A stretch of DNA of 64,000 bases from Amia ocellicauda (taxonomy: Eukaryota; Chordata; Actinopteri; Amiiformes; Amiidae): assembly GCF_036373705.1 (NCBI RefSeq), contig NC_089853.1:28190068-28254067 (forward strand), in the 5' to 3' direction. Below are positions 23,089 through 37,000 of the stretch, in pieces. Below the pieces are notes generated by a model that made no database searches, was not told the DNA's origin, and saw only the letters and a list, made by a program, of their open reading frames with translations. Each line of letters opens with the position of its first letter. Within the stretch, counting starts at the first letter, position 1. Made by a program: the position numbers and the translations under genes.

Positions 23089-25978
23089 ATGGTGAGGACA
23101 AAAGCAGACAGCGTGCCGGGGACGTACAGGAAAGGTGAGAACGTTTTATTTGTTAATAGAGCACAAGTATTTTGTTTTAATCCTAGATTAGGCTCCGGTT
23201 TATGTTGTGAATCTTAACCTGCGTTTCATATGGGCTCGTTTTGTCTGTTTAGTTGCAGATTGCATGCTTTTAATGATGGCTAAACGTGTTTGCATATCTA
23301 TCGGTAGTTTATATTGACCTTTATATTGACCAATATTGACTGGCTTAATTTGTCTACACACAGACACGACTTGGATATCTGCAAAAAAAGTGTCCTCTCT
23401 CTCTCTCTCCCTGTCTCCCTCTCTCCCTCTCTCCCCATCCCGCTCGGTCACTCTTAATGGAGCTGCTGTATTTGGGAGGATATTTTACCTCGACTAACGA
23501 AGTGAAAGTGAATATTGAAAGCAGATTCGTGTTCAGGCGCTTCTTCAGCTCAAGTTAAGGGTTTGTGCTGCTCCCTCCCGCCAATTTGTGCCATTTCTTA
23601 TATTAAAGGCATTCATCCGTCATTTAGGTTACTCTAGTTAACCGCATTTGTAGAAGTACATCCAATTCATCTCAAACTCCCTCTTTAATATTACTTTATA
23701 ACTTCTAAAATAACCTTTAAGGTGGGCGGGGGATGGAAAAAATTAACCCAAACCTTTAGGATTTCTTGCCAGTGCTTTTTGAACTGTTAAAGCGGTGTAA
23801 TTATTTAATCGGTCGACTTTATTGATGCGTATTTTTTAATATATTTAGCTGAACATTTGTCCCCCTCAAAACTGGCGCCAGTTTCACTGAACTGTCCGAT
23901 TTGGCGCCAGGCAACGTATGCTTATTTTCACTTGATCGCAAAGCTACAGACAGTCGTGACCGGCAACCACTTAGGCCACCTATTCAAAGGAAGAAATGTG
24001 AATTTTATCCCCACAATACAAGTTTGGTTTCCATGCTGCGCCGCTGTCAGTGTAGGATTTCGCGATGACCATCTGCTTAAAACCAGGCAGGACCTCCTCC
24101 GTTAGCTGCTGAAGGTAATCCGAGCTAGTCATACTGAACGAAGGTTGGGGATGGAAAAGTGCCTGTCTATGCAGCATAGCGCATACTATCCTAAGCAATG
24201 TCCAGATCGTCGTTATTCCTCGGAGGAAATGAAGACATTAATGCCCGTAAGTGTTTCGTTTGCAGCGGTGGCGGCTTCAGCACCCCGGAAGTCTCTGGGA
24301 GCCTCGAGTTCCGCCAACACGTCCAGCAGCGCCCAGGCGGGCACCCCGTGTGAGTCCTGCGCCGGCGCACTGCACCCCGCCTCCAGAGCGGCTCTTCATT
24401 TGATCCCAGTCTGACTTCAGGACATTTCCTGTTCCTCCTACAATAGTTTATGAACAATTGGACGAGGTTCCAAATTATTTTGTGCTGACTGGCATCTGTC
24501 GCTCCATTATGTCTCAAATGTATAGCATTTGGGCAGTACGTTTATGGTGTGTACTCTTGGGTGTTATTTTAGGGGGTTCCCTTGCTACTACAGGAAACTC
24601 CTTACTGAAGTTCTCGCAAGGATTCTTGATTCTGTACTTTTAATGTTTAAACTGTCATGCATCTGGACGCTGTAAAGGGGGCATAGCATTTTACTTTCAG
24701 TGTTAAAATGAATGTGCAGAAAATTGTTTTATTGCTTTAACTTATTGCACCCCCCCCCCCCCCCTCAACTTTTTAAATCTCCTTTACAGCAAAGGGAAAA
24801 TATGCGGGGGGTAACCCTGTGTGCCCACGGCCCACACCTGCTTGGCAGAAGGGCATTGGGGATTTCTTTGGTGGCCCCAGCCGCCGACCAGAGAAGGAGA
24901 ACCAGCTGCCCTCAGATGATGAGGAAGCGGGGGGCAGCGGAGTCGGCAAAGCTCCCAGAAAGTAGGTGACCGTTGGCTTAACCTTAAATGCCATGTAATC
25001 GCAGTTTCCAGTGAATTGTTAGCTACAGGAAGTCTTTCCAAGATCTCTCACTAGGTGAACAGAGAGCCTATTTGCCTAATGGAGAACTTGGAAGAAAGAA
25101 GAGAAAGGTGGGGGGGGGGGGGATAACAGTGTTTGGTTTATGTCTTTAACTCATAGTATATTAAAGGCTGGCTGCATGGGCTCATGTTTCAAAACTGGAT
25201 GACATTTCACTGAAGTGTCAAGAAGGCATTCCTTCTTTAAGGGACTTCAAGGATGATCTACATGTGAGATGCAGATATTAACTTTATTTTTCAAAGATAA
25301 TAAAATGTATACACACCTACACAATTTAAGTAGGTGGCTGTATGACTAGGTTAGTGTACAACTCTTAAATTGCCATGTTAAGGTTGTTTGCAGTCCTGTG
25401 TGTTAGATACAGTGGAACAAATGGGTCTGACCTTGCTACCTTCAAGGATGGAAAGGCATACCAGTCTTCAGATCCCATGGGGAGGGTAGTTCAATATCAA
25501 GCACATGCAGTGAAGTTGTCCTAAGTATTACCTGCACAGTCCCCTGGCAAAACCATTCAAGCTCTGTTAAAAATGTATATATGAACATGTTTGTCTTTGA
25601 AGTGAAAACCTAAGTTGCTTGACTGCTGATATACATTGATCAGATTTACCCTTGCACATATTCACATCTTTGTGACTGTAAAAGCCAGGATCTCTACAGG
25701 CCTTTTATATTTATTCAATCCCACTGTGGGACCTGGAATGGTATATGAAATATTGAAGTCTAGATGAGGGAGATAACTGGGAGCTTAGACTGTGCTTTAT
25801 TCACAGTGGTATAGTGGTAGCACTAGAGCACCCAGGACAGAGGTATTAACTGCTTCTGCTGTGCAAGACTTGAGGTGATTCCAGGAGTGAGTGAGTGAGT
25901 GAGTGAGGGAGGACTGACTTGTGCGTCTCTTCCAGAGCCCGGCCTTTGCCTGATGAAGACGAAGCTGAAGAGGACTGA
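23089..25978 (+). CDS. pclaf: PCNA-associated factor (PAF15/KIAA0101), four coding exons
   Basis: Small intrinsically disordered nuclear protein that binds the PCNA clamp and acts in replication and translesion bypass. Coding exons 23089-23134, 24266-24349, 24790-24961, 25936-25978 join to 114 residues (human 111). MVRTKADSVPGTYRK is essentially the human N terminus and includes Lys15, and Lys24 is also kept; both are the monoubiquitination sites of the human protein. RKSL at 23-26 fits a D-box, QKGIGDFF at 63-70 is the PIP box, and KEN at 79-81 is the APC/C degron. The tail is acidic (PDEDEAEED). All introns are GT-AG. The gene stands directly upstream of csnk1g1 in the same orientation, as in human. 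Confidence 0.97.
23395..23437 (+). repeat. (TC)n-rich pyrimidine tract
   Basis: CT/CCCT-type low-complexity tract in pclaf intron 1. Confidence 0.9.
23869..24064 (+). promoter_or_regulatory. pclaf: Cluster of E2F-type sites in pclaf intron 1
   Basis: AAACTGGCGCCAGTTT (23869-23884) is a perfect 16-bp palindrome centred on GGCGCC. TTTGGCGC follows at 23900-23907 and TTTCGCG at 24058-24064. These match E2F consensus forms and lie 200-400 bases before exon 2. They could be an intronic enhancer or an alternative promoter; activity is inferred only. Confidence 0.4.
24750..24764 (+). repeat. Poly-C tract before pclaf exon 3
   Basis: About 15 consecutive C lie within the pyrimidine tract of the exon 3 acceptor (24787-24789). 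A matching poly-G run is at about 25110-25122 in the next intron. Confidence 0.9.
25886..25908 (+). repeat. (GTGA)n microsatellite
   Basis: Five to six GTGA units about 28 bases before pclaf exon 4; each unit resembles a donor core but none is needed for the gene model. Confidence 0.85.
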
Positions 25979-26104
25979 GCTGTCTTCCTTTCTTTACTTT
26001 TTTTTTTTTTAGATCTGAAAAGCCATGATTAATACTTGAAAAGGCTGGGTTTTTAGTACCGTGTACATCTTTGTATATATATATTTTTTTTTGTACAGAA
26101 GTTT

Positions 26105-26110
26105 AATAAA
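26105..26110 (+). terminator. pclaf: pclaf polyadenylation signal
   Basis: AATAAA 127 bases after the pclaf stop codon, followed by a T/G-rich stretch. The 3' UTR is about 150 bases. Confidence 0.8.
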
Positions 26111-26134
26111 AAAAATCTAAATTTGTGCTTGTTT

Positions 26135-29100
26135 GTATCCTTAAAGTCCCCAAATGTCTGTGCTGTGAATTCCCGTTGTCCTTTTTGCCCCACTCAACGA
26201 ATGTTCAGCTCTTCATGCATGCTAACTCCTTAATATAGCTAGGTGTCTGGCAAGCTGTTGGAAGGTTTCAATAGTGCGTTACTAGTGTTTTGTAAGTTTA
26301 GGTTTCCCAGTCTTTTATGTAGCTTCTTCCCCCTCTTTGTTTAGGGTCACTAGAGGTTTTAACAATTGTCAGGTGATTTGAGATGAATTCAGATCTGTGG
26401 CGTTTTCAAAGTGTATGAACCACTAATCAAGAAAGGAATACAGGCTGAGTTCTGTTCATCACACCTCACTTGAGGTATTTTAATTTAACTTTTTTAGCAT
26501 TGCCTGTAGGTGTAGAGCAGTGTACATGGGTGTATATATGGCCACTTTCCAGTGTGAAAGCCTTTTTCTGGACTGATGATAGTGGTTAAAGGAAACCTTT
26601 AATGTATATCTTTTTGACTTCTAGGACTACCCAAGATACTTACCATCTGCTTTGATCTATAGCTTCCCTTTTCCATGTCATTCCTGCCAAGTGTGTGTAA
26701 CCTATCTAGCCTCAAGGCTACACTTAGTTTACATGTGCCTTAAACATTCTTATACTATAATATATTGGCTTGTATAATGGGAACCCATGTACCCCGAATG
26801 TAGTGGTTTTAGCATCCACCAGTTATTTCAAAATGGTGCTTTATGTTGAGTTGGGATAGCTACATTGAACCACAAGAGGGTGCTAACCTAAAAGAAAACG
26901 GCCTGCTACCCAGCCTCACCCGCATTTAATACAATTTGAATTTCTCTAATACTCCAGTGTTCTCCTTTGAGAAGTTTTAGATCATTGCATACTTTTAAAA
27001 CATTTGTTTCCCATTGTGTAGGAGAGTGTTTAAGCAAATAAAAGGGTGCATACTATTTGGCAATGCGTGAGTAAGAAGCAATATTTACCCCACCTAGCTT
27101 CCTTCTTTTTTGTCCTACGTTTTCCCAGTTAAGGCAAGAAAAGCCAATTACAATGCTATCACAAGCTATATTCCATAGTACATTCTGCAAATAAAACCAG
27201 ACATTCACTGTTCCCCTAAGCATTCAAAAAAGGGAGAAAAATAAAATAAGTCTTAGTCATCAGAGTTCACTGAGGGATTGTCTCAAAATGGCTCATCTCT
27301 GAAGATCTGAGGTGTCTGTCAGCTGGATTTAATTTTACCACAGATGGAATGGATTGAACATGATTAAGTTCCTTACAGTAGACAATCTATAAAGTGGTAA
27401 ATAGCCATGATATTGCCAAGTAGAGTTAGTGTAATTAGATTTCTGTGAGAATGACCTATATCTGCTAGCAAAAATGTGAAGCGATGAGTAGCAGATTCTG
27501 TTGAAGGTGACACTGAAAAGGAAGAATGAAGAATATTTAGTAAGAATAAAGGAGTCCAATCCAAGGATATCATGGGTTGCATTTGTATCTTTTTCAGGTT
27601 TTCAGATCCTCTGTTAAAATATTATTGTGCGGCGGAACATTTGCAAGTCTTAAATTTATTAATTACATGGATAAATAGCACAGTTGCTAATTTTGATTGA
27701 TCTATTTTAGTTGCTTATTTTAGCTGTATACAAAATACAAGTTTTCTCTGATATTGCATATAATATTCCAGTTTACCATTAAGAACAGTGACACCCTGTG
27801 GCTTTTGTTTGTAACCATCTTTACAGGGATTGATCTTGCTGTGTATGTATCTGCATGCCATGTCGGCTTTGATTAGTGGTGGGTTATCCAGACAGCAAGT
27901 TTTAATTAGTAACATGTTCCCCTGGCCATGCGGGAATGCACACACACACACAAACTAACTGTGACATTTTAAGATCCCATAACTGGATTATGGCAGACTT
28001 TAATGCACAGAGGATTAGATGAGGGGAGGGCTGGGAAAGCTGTAGAAATGCGAGACGAGATTAACTGGAGAGGTGTTCAAAGAGGATTAGCAGAGGACTC
28101 TTAATGGGAAGAAAGAAGATCTTGAACGACGTTCAGACATTGTAGTCAAAACCCTTAATTGCTATAACATCTTTAGAGAAGGCCTAACGATGCTTTGCAG
28201 GAATGGAGCAGACACTAATTGAGTAGAGGAGAGCGGGCAGAATGAAGCGCTTAAGGGTATCCTGCACATGAAGGGAGGCTTAAGTACTATACATGTCAAG
28301 GCCAGAGCTGATAACACAACCACACTTTAGGGAAATATGGCAAGAAATCGTCACTGCAGAGGGGCGGGAGGGCTTATTTTGCCATATGTAGGCAATAAAA
28401 ATATTGAATAGACACCTCCAGATCTTTCAAACATTTAAAACAAACATGTATGGCAAAAAGGCATGGCAGGATGCTATTTCGATTCCCATGTATACCTACT
28501 TTGAGGAAAGAAATAGATTAGTTAATTGGAATACACAAATCTATCTATGAACTTTTACCATTCTGTACAATAAAGCTCCTTCCAGTTATGGTATTTATTT
28601 TGTGGTTGCTACTGAAAAGTATGACACCTCCTTTCCCCGCCACTTATGAGCACTTTAGTTGCAGAAATGTGTGTGAGACTGATTGTTTGAACAAAAAGGC
28701 TGTGTACTCCAGTGAGTCTTTCACACTATTCAGGCTCCATACATTATAAAAACTATCAAATGGAGAAGTCAACAAAAGGAATACACTGAGGATCCATAGT
28801 ACAGCATTATGGAGGATATTATTTTTGTATTGCTACTTTGAACCTCATCCATGTTGTACTCTATTTTGCGTAGGGGCTCATTTTTTCAATCTTGTGTTTT
28901 AAGTCCTTTTTACAGTGACCTCTATGTATACAGTTAATAATGATAGTCCCTGTCTACAATATTATCTCCTTGTGGCTGTAATTGCATGTTGGTCTCTGTC
29001 AGGAGGCAAATTAATCACTGTAGTGGCAATTCATTAGAGGTTTGCTGTGGAAATGAGCCAGGGAACCTCTGTGAGCAGGCCAGGCTGCTGTTCACCTTCC

Positions 29101-30730
29101 TTCTCTGCTCACAGGAAAATGAGCGCTGGTTTTCTTTTCCCCAGTTCCAGTCTGGGATCACAGAAAACTCTGGTAAATAGAGCAAGAGAGCCTGCAGCAA
29201 AACAAATCTCAGCATTCGAGAAGTTGAATATGCAGTGTGTGAGTTTTTCCCCTGGCATGCCTTCTACTATATTTCAGCACCTCTTTCCTCACCTGCTTTC
29301 ATAGGGAAACCTTTTTTTCCAGCAAAACAAACAAACAAAGCGATCTGTACTGACCTATAATTGCCGGGCAGGAAGAACCCCAGGGATGTGACAACAAATG
29401 TAGTTCCATTCTGATTCTTTCATCTGAAACTTCTTTAAAGTACAAGACTACGTTTATAAAGAACCCCCTACAGCACTGTTTCCAGACCTGTGGTACAGGG
29501 AATGATCTGTGAGTATTTTTCCAGTTATCCTGGGAAGTCTTGAAAAGCCTTCAGGCTCAAGTAAACAAGCATCTCATAACAATCGCTTCAAGTTTTCCTT
29601 TCCGGTGCTTTGTGGCTCTGCCCTGCAGGTGAGCCCTGTGGAAAAGAATTACAAAGGTTGGCTCCACAGTGAACCATGATGGCTGGTATTTCACTACAAG
29701 GAAAAAGGAAGAAATTGACTAAATTAATAATTTTAAAAAATGTACAAAAGAGAAATACACAGTTCAATTACCACGACATAAAAAGATATGTGTGTACTTT
29801 ACAGTAATATTATTTTTAGATTATACAGAAGTGTGGGAGATCAGCGTCCTGAGCTGTAAATGTCAGGGAATTACAGATTGAATGCACTGAGCTTCAATTT
29901 AAAATATTACAGGACACAACTGAGCGGAGTACATCTGCTGGTATGTGGAGCACATCCCAATGAGGGAAGCTTGACAACATAAATGCTGGTTTACATATTT
30001 CTCTTCACGTTAAGATTGAGTAAAACATCCTGTGACTGTGTCAATATCAAGGGAATTCCCTCAGTCTCTGTATCCATTATTTATGACAGAAAACCTTGGA
30101 TCTTTCATCCTGTGAAAGTTTCTACATTATTCTGCTGCTCCATAGTAACGCATCAATAAACACCTGATAAATCTACCAACCATCAGTGCAGACAATTGTT
30201 ACTAGACTAGGCCTGTTTCACAAACTTAAGTACTTTATTTGCATGTGTAAATGATTATATGATTTGAATTGAATGTTCAAAATGTATATTTTTGCGTGGG
30301 TGAGGGATTCCAGTCGACACCCAGACTCCCCAAAATGTCTCAGTTAAAACATAATTTCACATATATGACGTTGGATTATATAATATTCCATGTGTGGAGC
30401 TGTGAGTTGTACTCCCTACTGTAATGCATGGATTTGACAGTTCCAGAAATAAATTTAAATTTAAATGAGAAACCAGCAGTGCCCTTGAGTTGCGGAAATG
30501 TTTCTTGGCTAATATGGTCTAAAACTGGAAGTGCTGTAATTATCATCTGTATAATGAAAGCCTCAGGATGATTGTTTTGCATGGGACCTTGATTTCAACA
30601 CCTCCTGGAAAAGATGGTTTACAGTTCAAAGTAACACTTCAGCGAGTTTAGAATGAAGGTCTATTGTTCTAATTTCTGGCTACAATTCACCTGCAACAAA
30701 AACAAAGCCCAGAAATAAGATGTTCATGGT
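26135..30730. other. Intergenic DNA between pclaf and csnk1g1
   Basis: No exon chain, RNA gene or mobile-element end recognised. Open frames here (for example 27335-27559 and 29047-29304) are short, isolated and without domain signatures. The part around 28000-28350 has unusually balanced composition and might be conserved noncoding DNA, but this cannot be judged from one sequence. Confidence 0.55.
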
Positions 30731-30734
30731 GTGT

Positions 30735-30759
30735 TTATTATTATTATTATTATTATTAT
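30735..30759 (+). repeat. (TTA)n microsatellite
   Basis: About eight TTA units just upstream of the csnk1g1 promoter. Confidence 0.9.
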
Positions 30760-30839
30760 GATTATATTATATTATACTATCTCCATGACAACTAGGACTC
30801 TCCACGATCCGCACGGATGGGGGCGCTGGCGGGTTCACC

Positions 30840-31060
30840 CCTCACCCGGAAGTGATCGTGATCCCAGGCGGGCGGTGCTGGATCAGCACTTCCGGGACTG
30901 CAGGAGCCTTTCACAGCTCCGAAGACAGAGCAAGAAGGAAAAGGGGAAAAGGCTGCAGGATAAAATATAAAGGTTTAACACGTCCCGAATCGTCTGCAAC
31001 TGGTACCGAACAAGGATCGCTTAACCCGGCAGATTAAACGTATCCAACATCCGAGAGAAA
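30840..31060 (+). promoter_or_regulatory. csnk1g1: csnk1g1 promoter and noncoding first exon
   Basis: A local GC- and CpG-rich island in AT-rich surroundings. Two ETS sites, CCGGAAGTG at 30846-30854 and its exact inverse CACTTCCGG at 30887-30895, sit around the likely start. The sequence ends with a strong donor, GAGAAA|GTAAGT, at 31060/31061. No coding frame starts here, so this is read as 5' UTR exon 1 spliced to the exon beginning at 46641. The exact transcription start is not visible. Confidence 0.65.
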
Positions 31061-34000
31061 GTAAGTCCAGATTGTGGTTTTATTTCTTCCCTATTCCCCC
31101 CCTTCCTATTGCAAGAAACAAATGACTATTATTAGCGATCTCAGTCACACCACTCACCAGGAAATATATTTAAATAACGTTGCTGTTGCTGAGAGGGAAA
31201 AGGGGGTAATTGTGTTCACGTTCACACGCATCTTGTGTACTGCCTAAATTTGATTGTGGGAATATATATATATATATATCAATGAGATTTTCCCAATGTA
31301 AGAAATGCACACATCGAAACCGATCGATGTGTTCTCGTAAAGCGTGTTTTGCTTTGTCTAAAGCAATCTCACTATTACTGTCTTTAAAAATTACCATTAA
31401 CCTACATTATTTTAAATAATAATGATTTCAAATACTGTGTTCAAAGTTATTTGTTCCTGCTAGCAGTGCACCAGAGTAGTGATCTTTTTTGTACAACAAA
31501 TGTTCACGTTAAACATTAGAAAGCCAATACTTCTTACAGTATTCTGCTTGTATTGCTAACATTACTCCGTCATCGATATTTCACTTTAAGCCAACAGAGA
31601 TCAACTTTATTTTTGAATGACAGGATTTTCTCTCTCTATCCAATATCAATTCAATCGGTTGAAGAAGTGTATTCAGTATGTCGAAGGCAAGGGTTGTTTT
31701 TTTGGTTTGTGTAAGTTAATGAAAGTGCAGCATAACGTCCAATTTACTTAACGAGGTCCCCTGTACACATGGAGGCTGTTTTCCTGATTGGAAATACAGT
31801 GAAGGGTGAGCAGCACACCCTAAATCCCTGCTTTCCGTTACATTACACTGTGGGGGGATGTTAGCAATGCCAGGGTTTCAGGGTAAGGGCATGAGATGAG
31901 TATGTGACCGGGCCAGGCCCACATACAGAGCCCAGACTGGCCTCAGATCACACAACATTGTGAAGAATTGATGAGTAAGATGTTACAACTGGTAACTGTA
32001 AGAATTAATTTAATAAGTATTCCAATTTAAGTACCCCGTCTCCCCTCCATTAAAACCTCAAGTATGAAGTCGCCATGCAGTGTATATCTATAGGCACCAT
32101 GGTGACAGTGGGTGCCCCAGTGACTTATCTGTTTGTGTGTGGGTTTTTTTCTTCACATTGCCCACAACATACCTACCTGTCAACTGGACCTTTTGAAAGT
32201 GTGAGCCCTCTCTTCAGATTCTACCTACATAGATTCCTTTTCCCGGCACATCTGTTTCTGAAGCCCATGTGGAGGCCTCTCTGGGTGTGTTTTTGAGGCC
32301 ACACCCCAATGCAGTAAGAAAACTAGGTGTCCGGGTCACAAAGTAAATCCTCACTCATACTGTGTGCGTAATTGTTGATTACAGTCAGGTAATCATTCAG
32401 AACAGCGCACCAAGGCCTCTAAAACAGTTGTTCAGGCAGTGCTTCATGGCAAATCGCTGTAGACTTTTTTTTACCTTTAACTCCTGACGTGATTGTGTGA
32501 CATCACAGCAGCCCACTGTGGAGACGTAAATAGCTTTCCCTCACTAGACCTCATGAACTTTTACTTGACATATAGTTTTTATGTCTTGACATAAGCCGTT
32601 ACTACCAGAACCCATGCACTCTCTGAGTCGTCTAAAAACTGTCTTTAACAGGACTGCTACTAATCTGGAAATCTATAATCAACGTTGGTGTTGTAAAGCA
32701 TGTGTGGATGAGTCTTTTTCTGGGCAGTTTACTCACTTTGTTGTCAAAGTCATAGCTAGTATTTAATCTAGCCATTGAGACACAAATAATTCAAACTCAC
32801 ACAGGAGAAGCGTAATTGAAATTCCACTTTTTCTAATTATGGGACCAAAACCATCAGAGAAAGTAGCCTACTCTGACTTAATTTGATGTTTTCGCACTAT
32901 AAGTTATCCATCTCTAGTTACACACACAAGATTTATCTTAATCTTTTGTGCAGTTGACATAACGTCAACTATATTAGCTGCTGGTGGGCCATTCACTTCC
33001 AGTCCTATTTTTCTTTTTTCCTGCATTCTTCCATTGTTCTGCTTAGGTTAGTCAACTGCTACACTGATTTACTTTTTGTTCAAGTGAAATTATCATGAGC
33101 AAGGTTTTTGCTTATTATAGTCACTGTCTGTTTGGTGTCAGATCAAGGTGTGATCTTCATATGATTTGGAGATTGCATCAGCAAAAGAACAATAAAATAA
33201 TAAAAAAGCTTCCCTTTCTGCAATCTTATGTTTAAATTAGTTAAATCTCTCCTAGATCATTACCTCTTTTTAAGCTCTGCGTAGTATATCTTATTTTGGC
33301 CAGAATGAGACAGTGTACCGTTCTACTATGATAAAGTGTTTAGCAATACTCAATTTATCAAGCTGTTAGATCTCTTTTAAATGCTTTTACATTGGAGGTT
33401 GTAGCTGTATATTATCTGAATCAGGTTATCTACAGCAAAATAATCCAGAAATGTCCTTTTCTCAGCTGATTGTTTACAGGCTTCATGTAAGATTTAATGG
33501 GCATGTCATTCTTGACATGATTTATACAAACTAAATAGGCCTTGCTTATGGGACCTAGAAATTACTCTGTTTTGTGGCTTAAAGTCTTACAAGAAAAACT
33601 TAAGAGCATTTTGCCTGAATGCCATTTTAACATTTTGTCCCAGCTCACAGATCCAGTCCAATAGCAATGTTCATGATGAGGCCAGTTAAATGTAATGTAA
33701 CAGCTCTAACTGTTGCCTCAGTACTGTGGCAGTTTGGGAAAGAGAGTTATGAGGAATTCAGACAGCAGTGTCATATAGACATTTATTTGATCTGTTAAAG
33801 TCCCCACTCTGTAACTGTGTCAGAAACAAATGAGAACTATCACCTTTCTTAGTTCTTAGTTCCCTAAAGATGATTAAAACTAAATATCTAAATACTAGTT
33901 CTGTAGATTCTTGTTTAATGGTGCTGCTTTGAGAATAAAAAAGTCTTTGGCATGATGAGAAGTACACTGCACAGTGTCGTTTGGGTAATAGAGTACTTTG

Positions 34001-37000
34001 TCTCTGATGCCAAAGTGATAATTTACACCAGGGATTTTTAACAGTTGTTTGAAAGAGATGGGAAAGATTTTTTTGAGTCTCTTTTGTTTTGTTTTTTTAA
34101 GGTTAATGCACTTTATTTCTGCCTGAAAGGTCACTGTCCCTACACTTGTCTTCATCTCTCTTGCACTTGTAAGAGGGCTGTGCTGCTGATCAACTGAGCT
34201 GATTAACAATTGGTGGTCTCTATATTGTGGTACGTGAAAAGAAAAAAGAAAATCATGTTAACTGTATAATAAGTTGTTACACTGCTACATTCAGTTCTCA
34301 ACCAACAAAAATGTAAATCTATTCTGCATGATTCTGGTACAAGCACACTGTGGTTATTTAGTTTTTTGTTTGTTTGCTTAATTAAATCATTAAAAGTCTT
34401 GTGCTGGAATGGATGAAAGGGGAATGACTCTTTGGGAAAAGCCCAGTTGCTTACATGTTCCATTACTGCAAACACAGAGAGAAGGAAAACTCACTTGTTA
34501 CTCAGCAGTTTTCTTTTTAGCTTTGTGAAATTAGCTCTGACTTGAAACAAGTGTAGGTGTACCTGAAAATATGTAGGACACAGCACTGAAGCAAGTGTTT
34601 ATTTTAAGCAGGTTTCTGAACTCAGAAGAGAAGATCAGAAACTTAAAAGGCATTCAGTAAAGGCTGCTGTGCTTTCTGTTTGGTATCTGAGTTTTTTTTA
34701 CTCAGACTTGAGAAATGAGCATCTTTTTGGTTTTCAAGCAAAAGCAGGCTTCTGAGCTATGTTATGTACAGCTAAATCTACCTGTGGACAGCAAGAGCTC
34801 ATCGGTGGATAAGCTGGAGATGACTTGAGTAAACTGACACTGATTCACTTTAATTTAGAAATAGTCACCACAGAGGAAAGCCTTAAAGGAGTTACAAATC
34901 TTTGAAATCCTGCTTTCCCCAGGTTCCTTCTTTACATTGTTGACTGTGAATTAAAAAATGTTTTAAAACAGTGGTCTTACCTGCTTACCTGTTTGTCTGT
35001 TAACAGAATAATTTCAGTGGTGAAGAATCTGTCATTCTGGCCTAAGATAGATAAATGGCTGACCACATTTTCTGAATGTGTTCATTTTGTGGTTTCTTTG
35101 TGTTTATCCCCAGCTATTCTCTAACCTATCCTTATAATTGAATGCTTCCCTGGTTTTGTGAAGCAGTGTATTTATTACTTCCTGTGTACTCAACTTCTGA
35201 AAAAACTAAAAGGAGAATGTTTAAAAATACAGAAGGCTGTCCTTTCCCCAGTCATGGGCATTTCAGAACAAGGTGGCAGGGCCTGAAATTGTTACGACTA
35301 ACCTTGTGCCATTTAATATTCATGTGTGACTTGGTCACACGGGACCCATTATCACCCAGGAATTGACTTTGATCAATGGTCATTGCAAGAGAAGACCTCA
35401 GAGATGCATAATGTTGTGTATGTTAGGATGAAATGGTTTGTAATACAACTATTAGGCCTTGGGTTTACTTCAGGCAAAAACCTGGATCCCCCTCTGAGAC
35501 ACGAAGGCTGAGACAGTGAACAGAGAAAGTCAGAACAGAGGGGTTAACCCTGAGCCTTCAGTCAGATTCTGTGCCAGGGTGTTGCCTGCTGCTTATGGCC
35601 AGCTTTCCCCCATGCTTTGACACAGTAAAAGGTGCACTCCTGGAAACTGTGTATTTTTAATAATATTGCTGAGAGTTTCAAGCATTTTCTTTCAAATATG
35701 TTAGACTTTGCCCCCCCCCCCACCATATATCTATCTATCTGTGTGTTTATATCAATGTACTACTCTGACCCCCCCCCACATTAATTTAGTCTACGTGTAA
35801 TAATGAATTGTTATTTATAAGTATATGCAGAACAGTGTATATCTTCTATTATACTAGAATATAGTTTTCATAATTTAAAGACATCTGTCTTTGATTACAC
35901 AATGTTACCCAGCCTTGACAAGTAAATAATTCCTACCACTATTACCAACCTTTAGAGATTCCTGTTAATGTGAAATACAACTTAATTGTTTCTACTATAG
36001 GTCGGTAATGCTAATAGACGTCAGTTTCTTGTAAAGTGTGGCTGATTATAGCTGCCTATATCTCAGAATGCACCTTGTTAAGTCATGGCCCTGCATCTTG
36101 AAAATGTTTTTGTCTTGACATAATAATGAGCTCAGAGGCAACAAGCATCTCGGTGTGAGGTATAGGAACCACCTAGGGCTGTGTTTTTTTTCTTGACTCC
36201 AGGAAATGGAATGAGTAGACCTGGATGGTTTGTTTTTCTCAGTGGAGAAGTATGGTGAATATAACACCCATGTGAGCAGCAGTAATGTGCAGCCAGTTGT
36301 CTAGGCACAAGAACTTAACTCAATTACCAGTGTACCCTTTTGTGATGTAATGCAATAACACCTCTGAATGTGGAGGTTTTATGCAAACACCTACTTGCTG
36401 TTCTAGCACTTCCTCGGTTTACTGCTTCTGACTTGAGATGTGTGTTACATCACAATAGTTCTGAAAAGGGTGTCTCATTTTCCCAATAGGGGAAGTGACC
36501 AGGCTTTTGCAGAAATTATGTTGTCCGTCTGGTCACCCTGGACTCCTGCAATGAGACCGTGTCTGACTGGTTGACCTTGGCAAAGCGCCTTCATCTGTGT
36601 GCTCCTCGCAGTGAGAATGAGCACCCCCCCCCAGTTGAAATTAATTGTTTGAGCATCCCTGAGGCTCCAGGCAGGAGTGGTGTGTATTGGAAATTATTTT
36701 ATGAAGGTCTGTGTCTGAGACTGGCCATGGATCTGCCAAGCTAGACATTGCAGTAGTTCTAAACCAAACCTGTCTGCTTTGATGATACCTGCACGAAAAA
36801 CAGATGCGCATGCACACAACATTAATAGGTAACAGAAACCTAGACCATTACTGTGCATCTCTGGCTTCAACCCTAGGAAGCAGGCAGAGCAGATGCTAGA
36901 GTAGCACGCAACCTGCTTGCTCACCTCCCCCTGGGCTTCACTTTCCACTAAAGGTCAATAACTTCAGGTGTAATTTTGTTTAGCCTTTGCCAATTTGACC

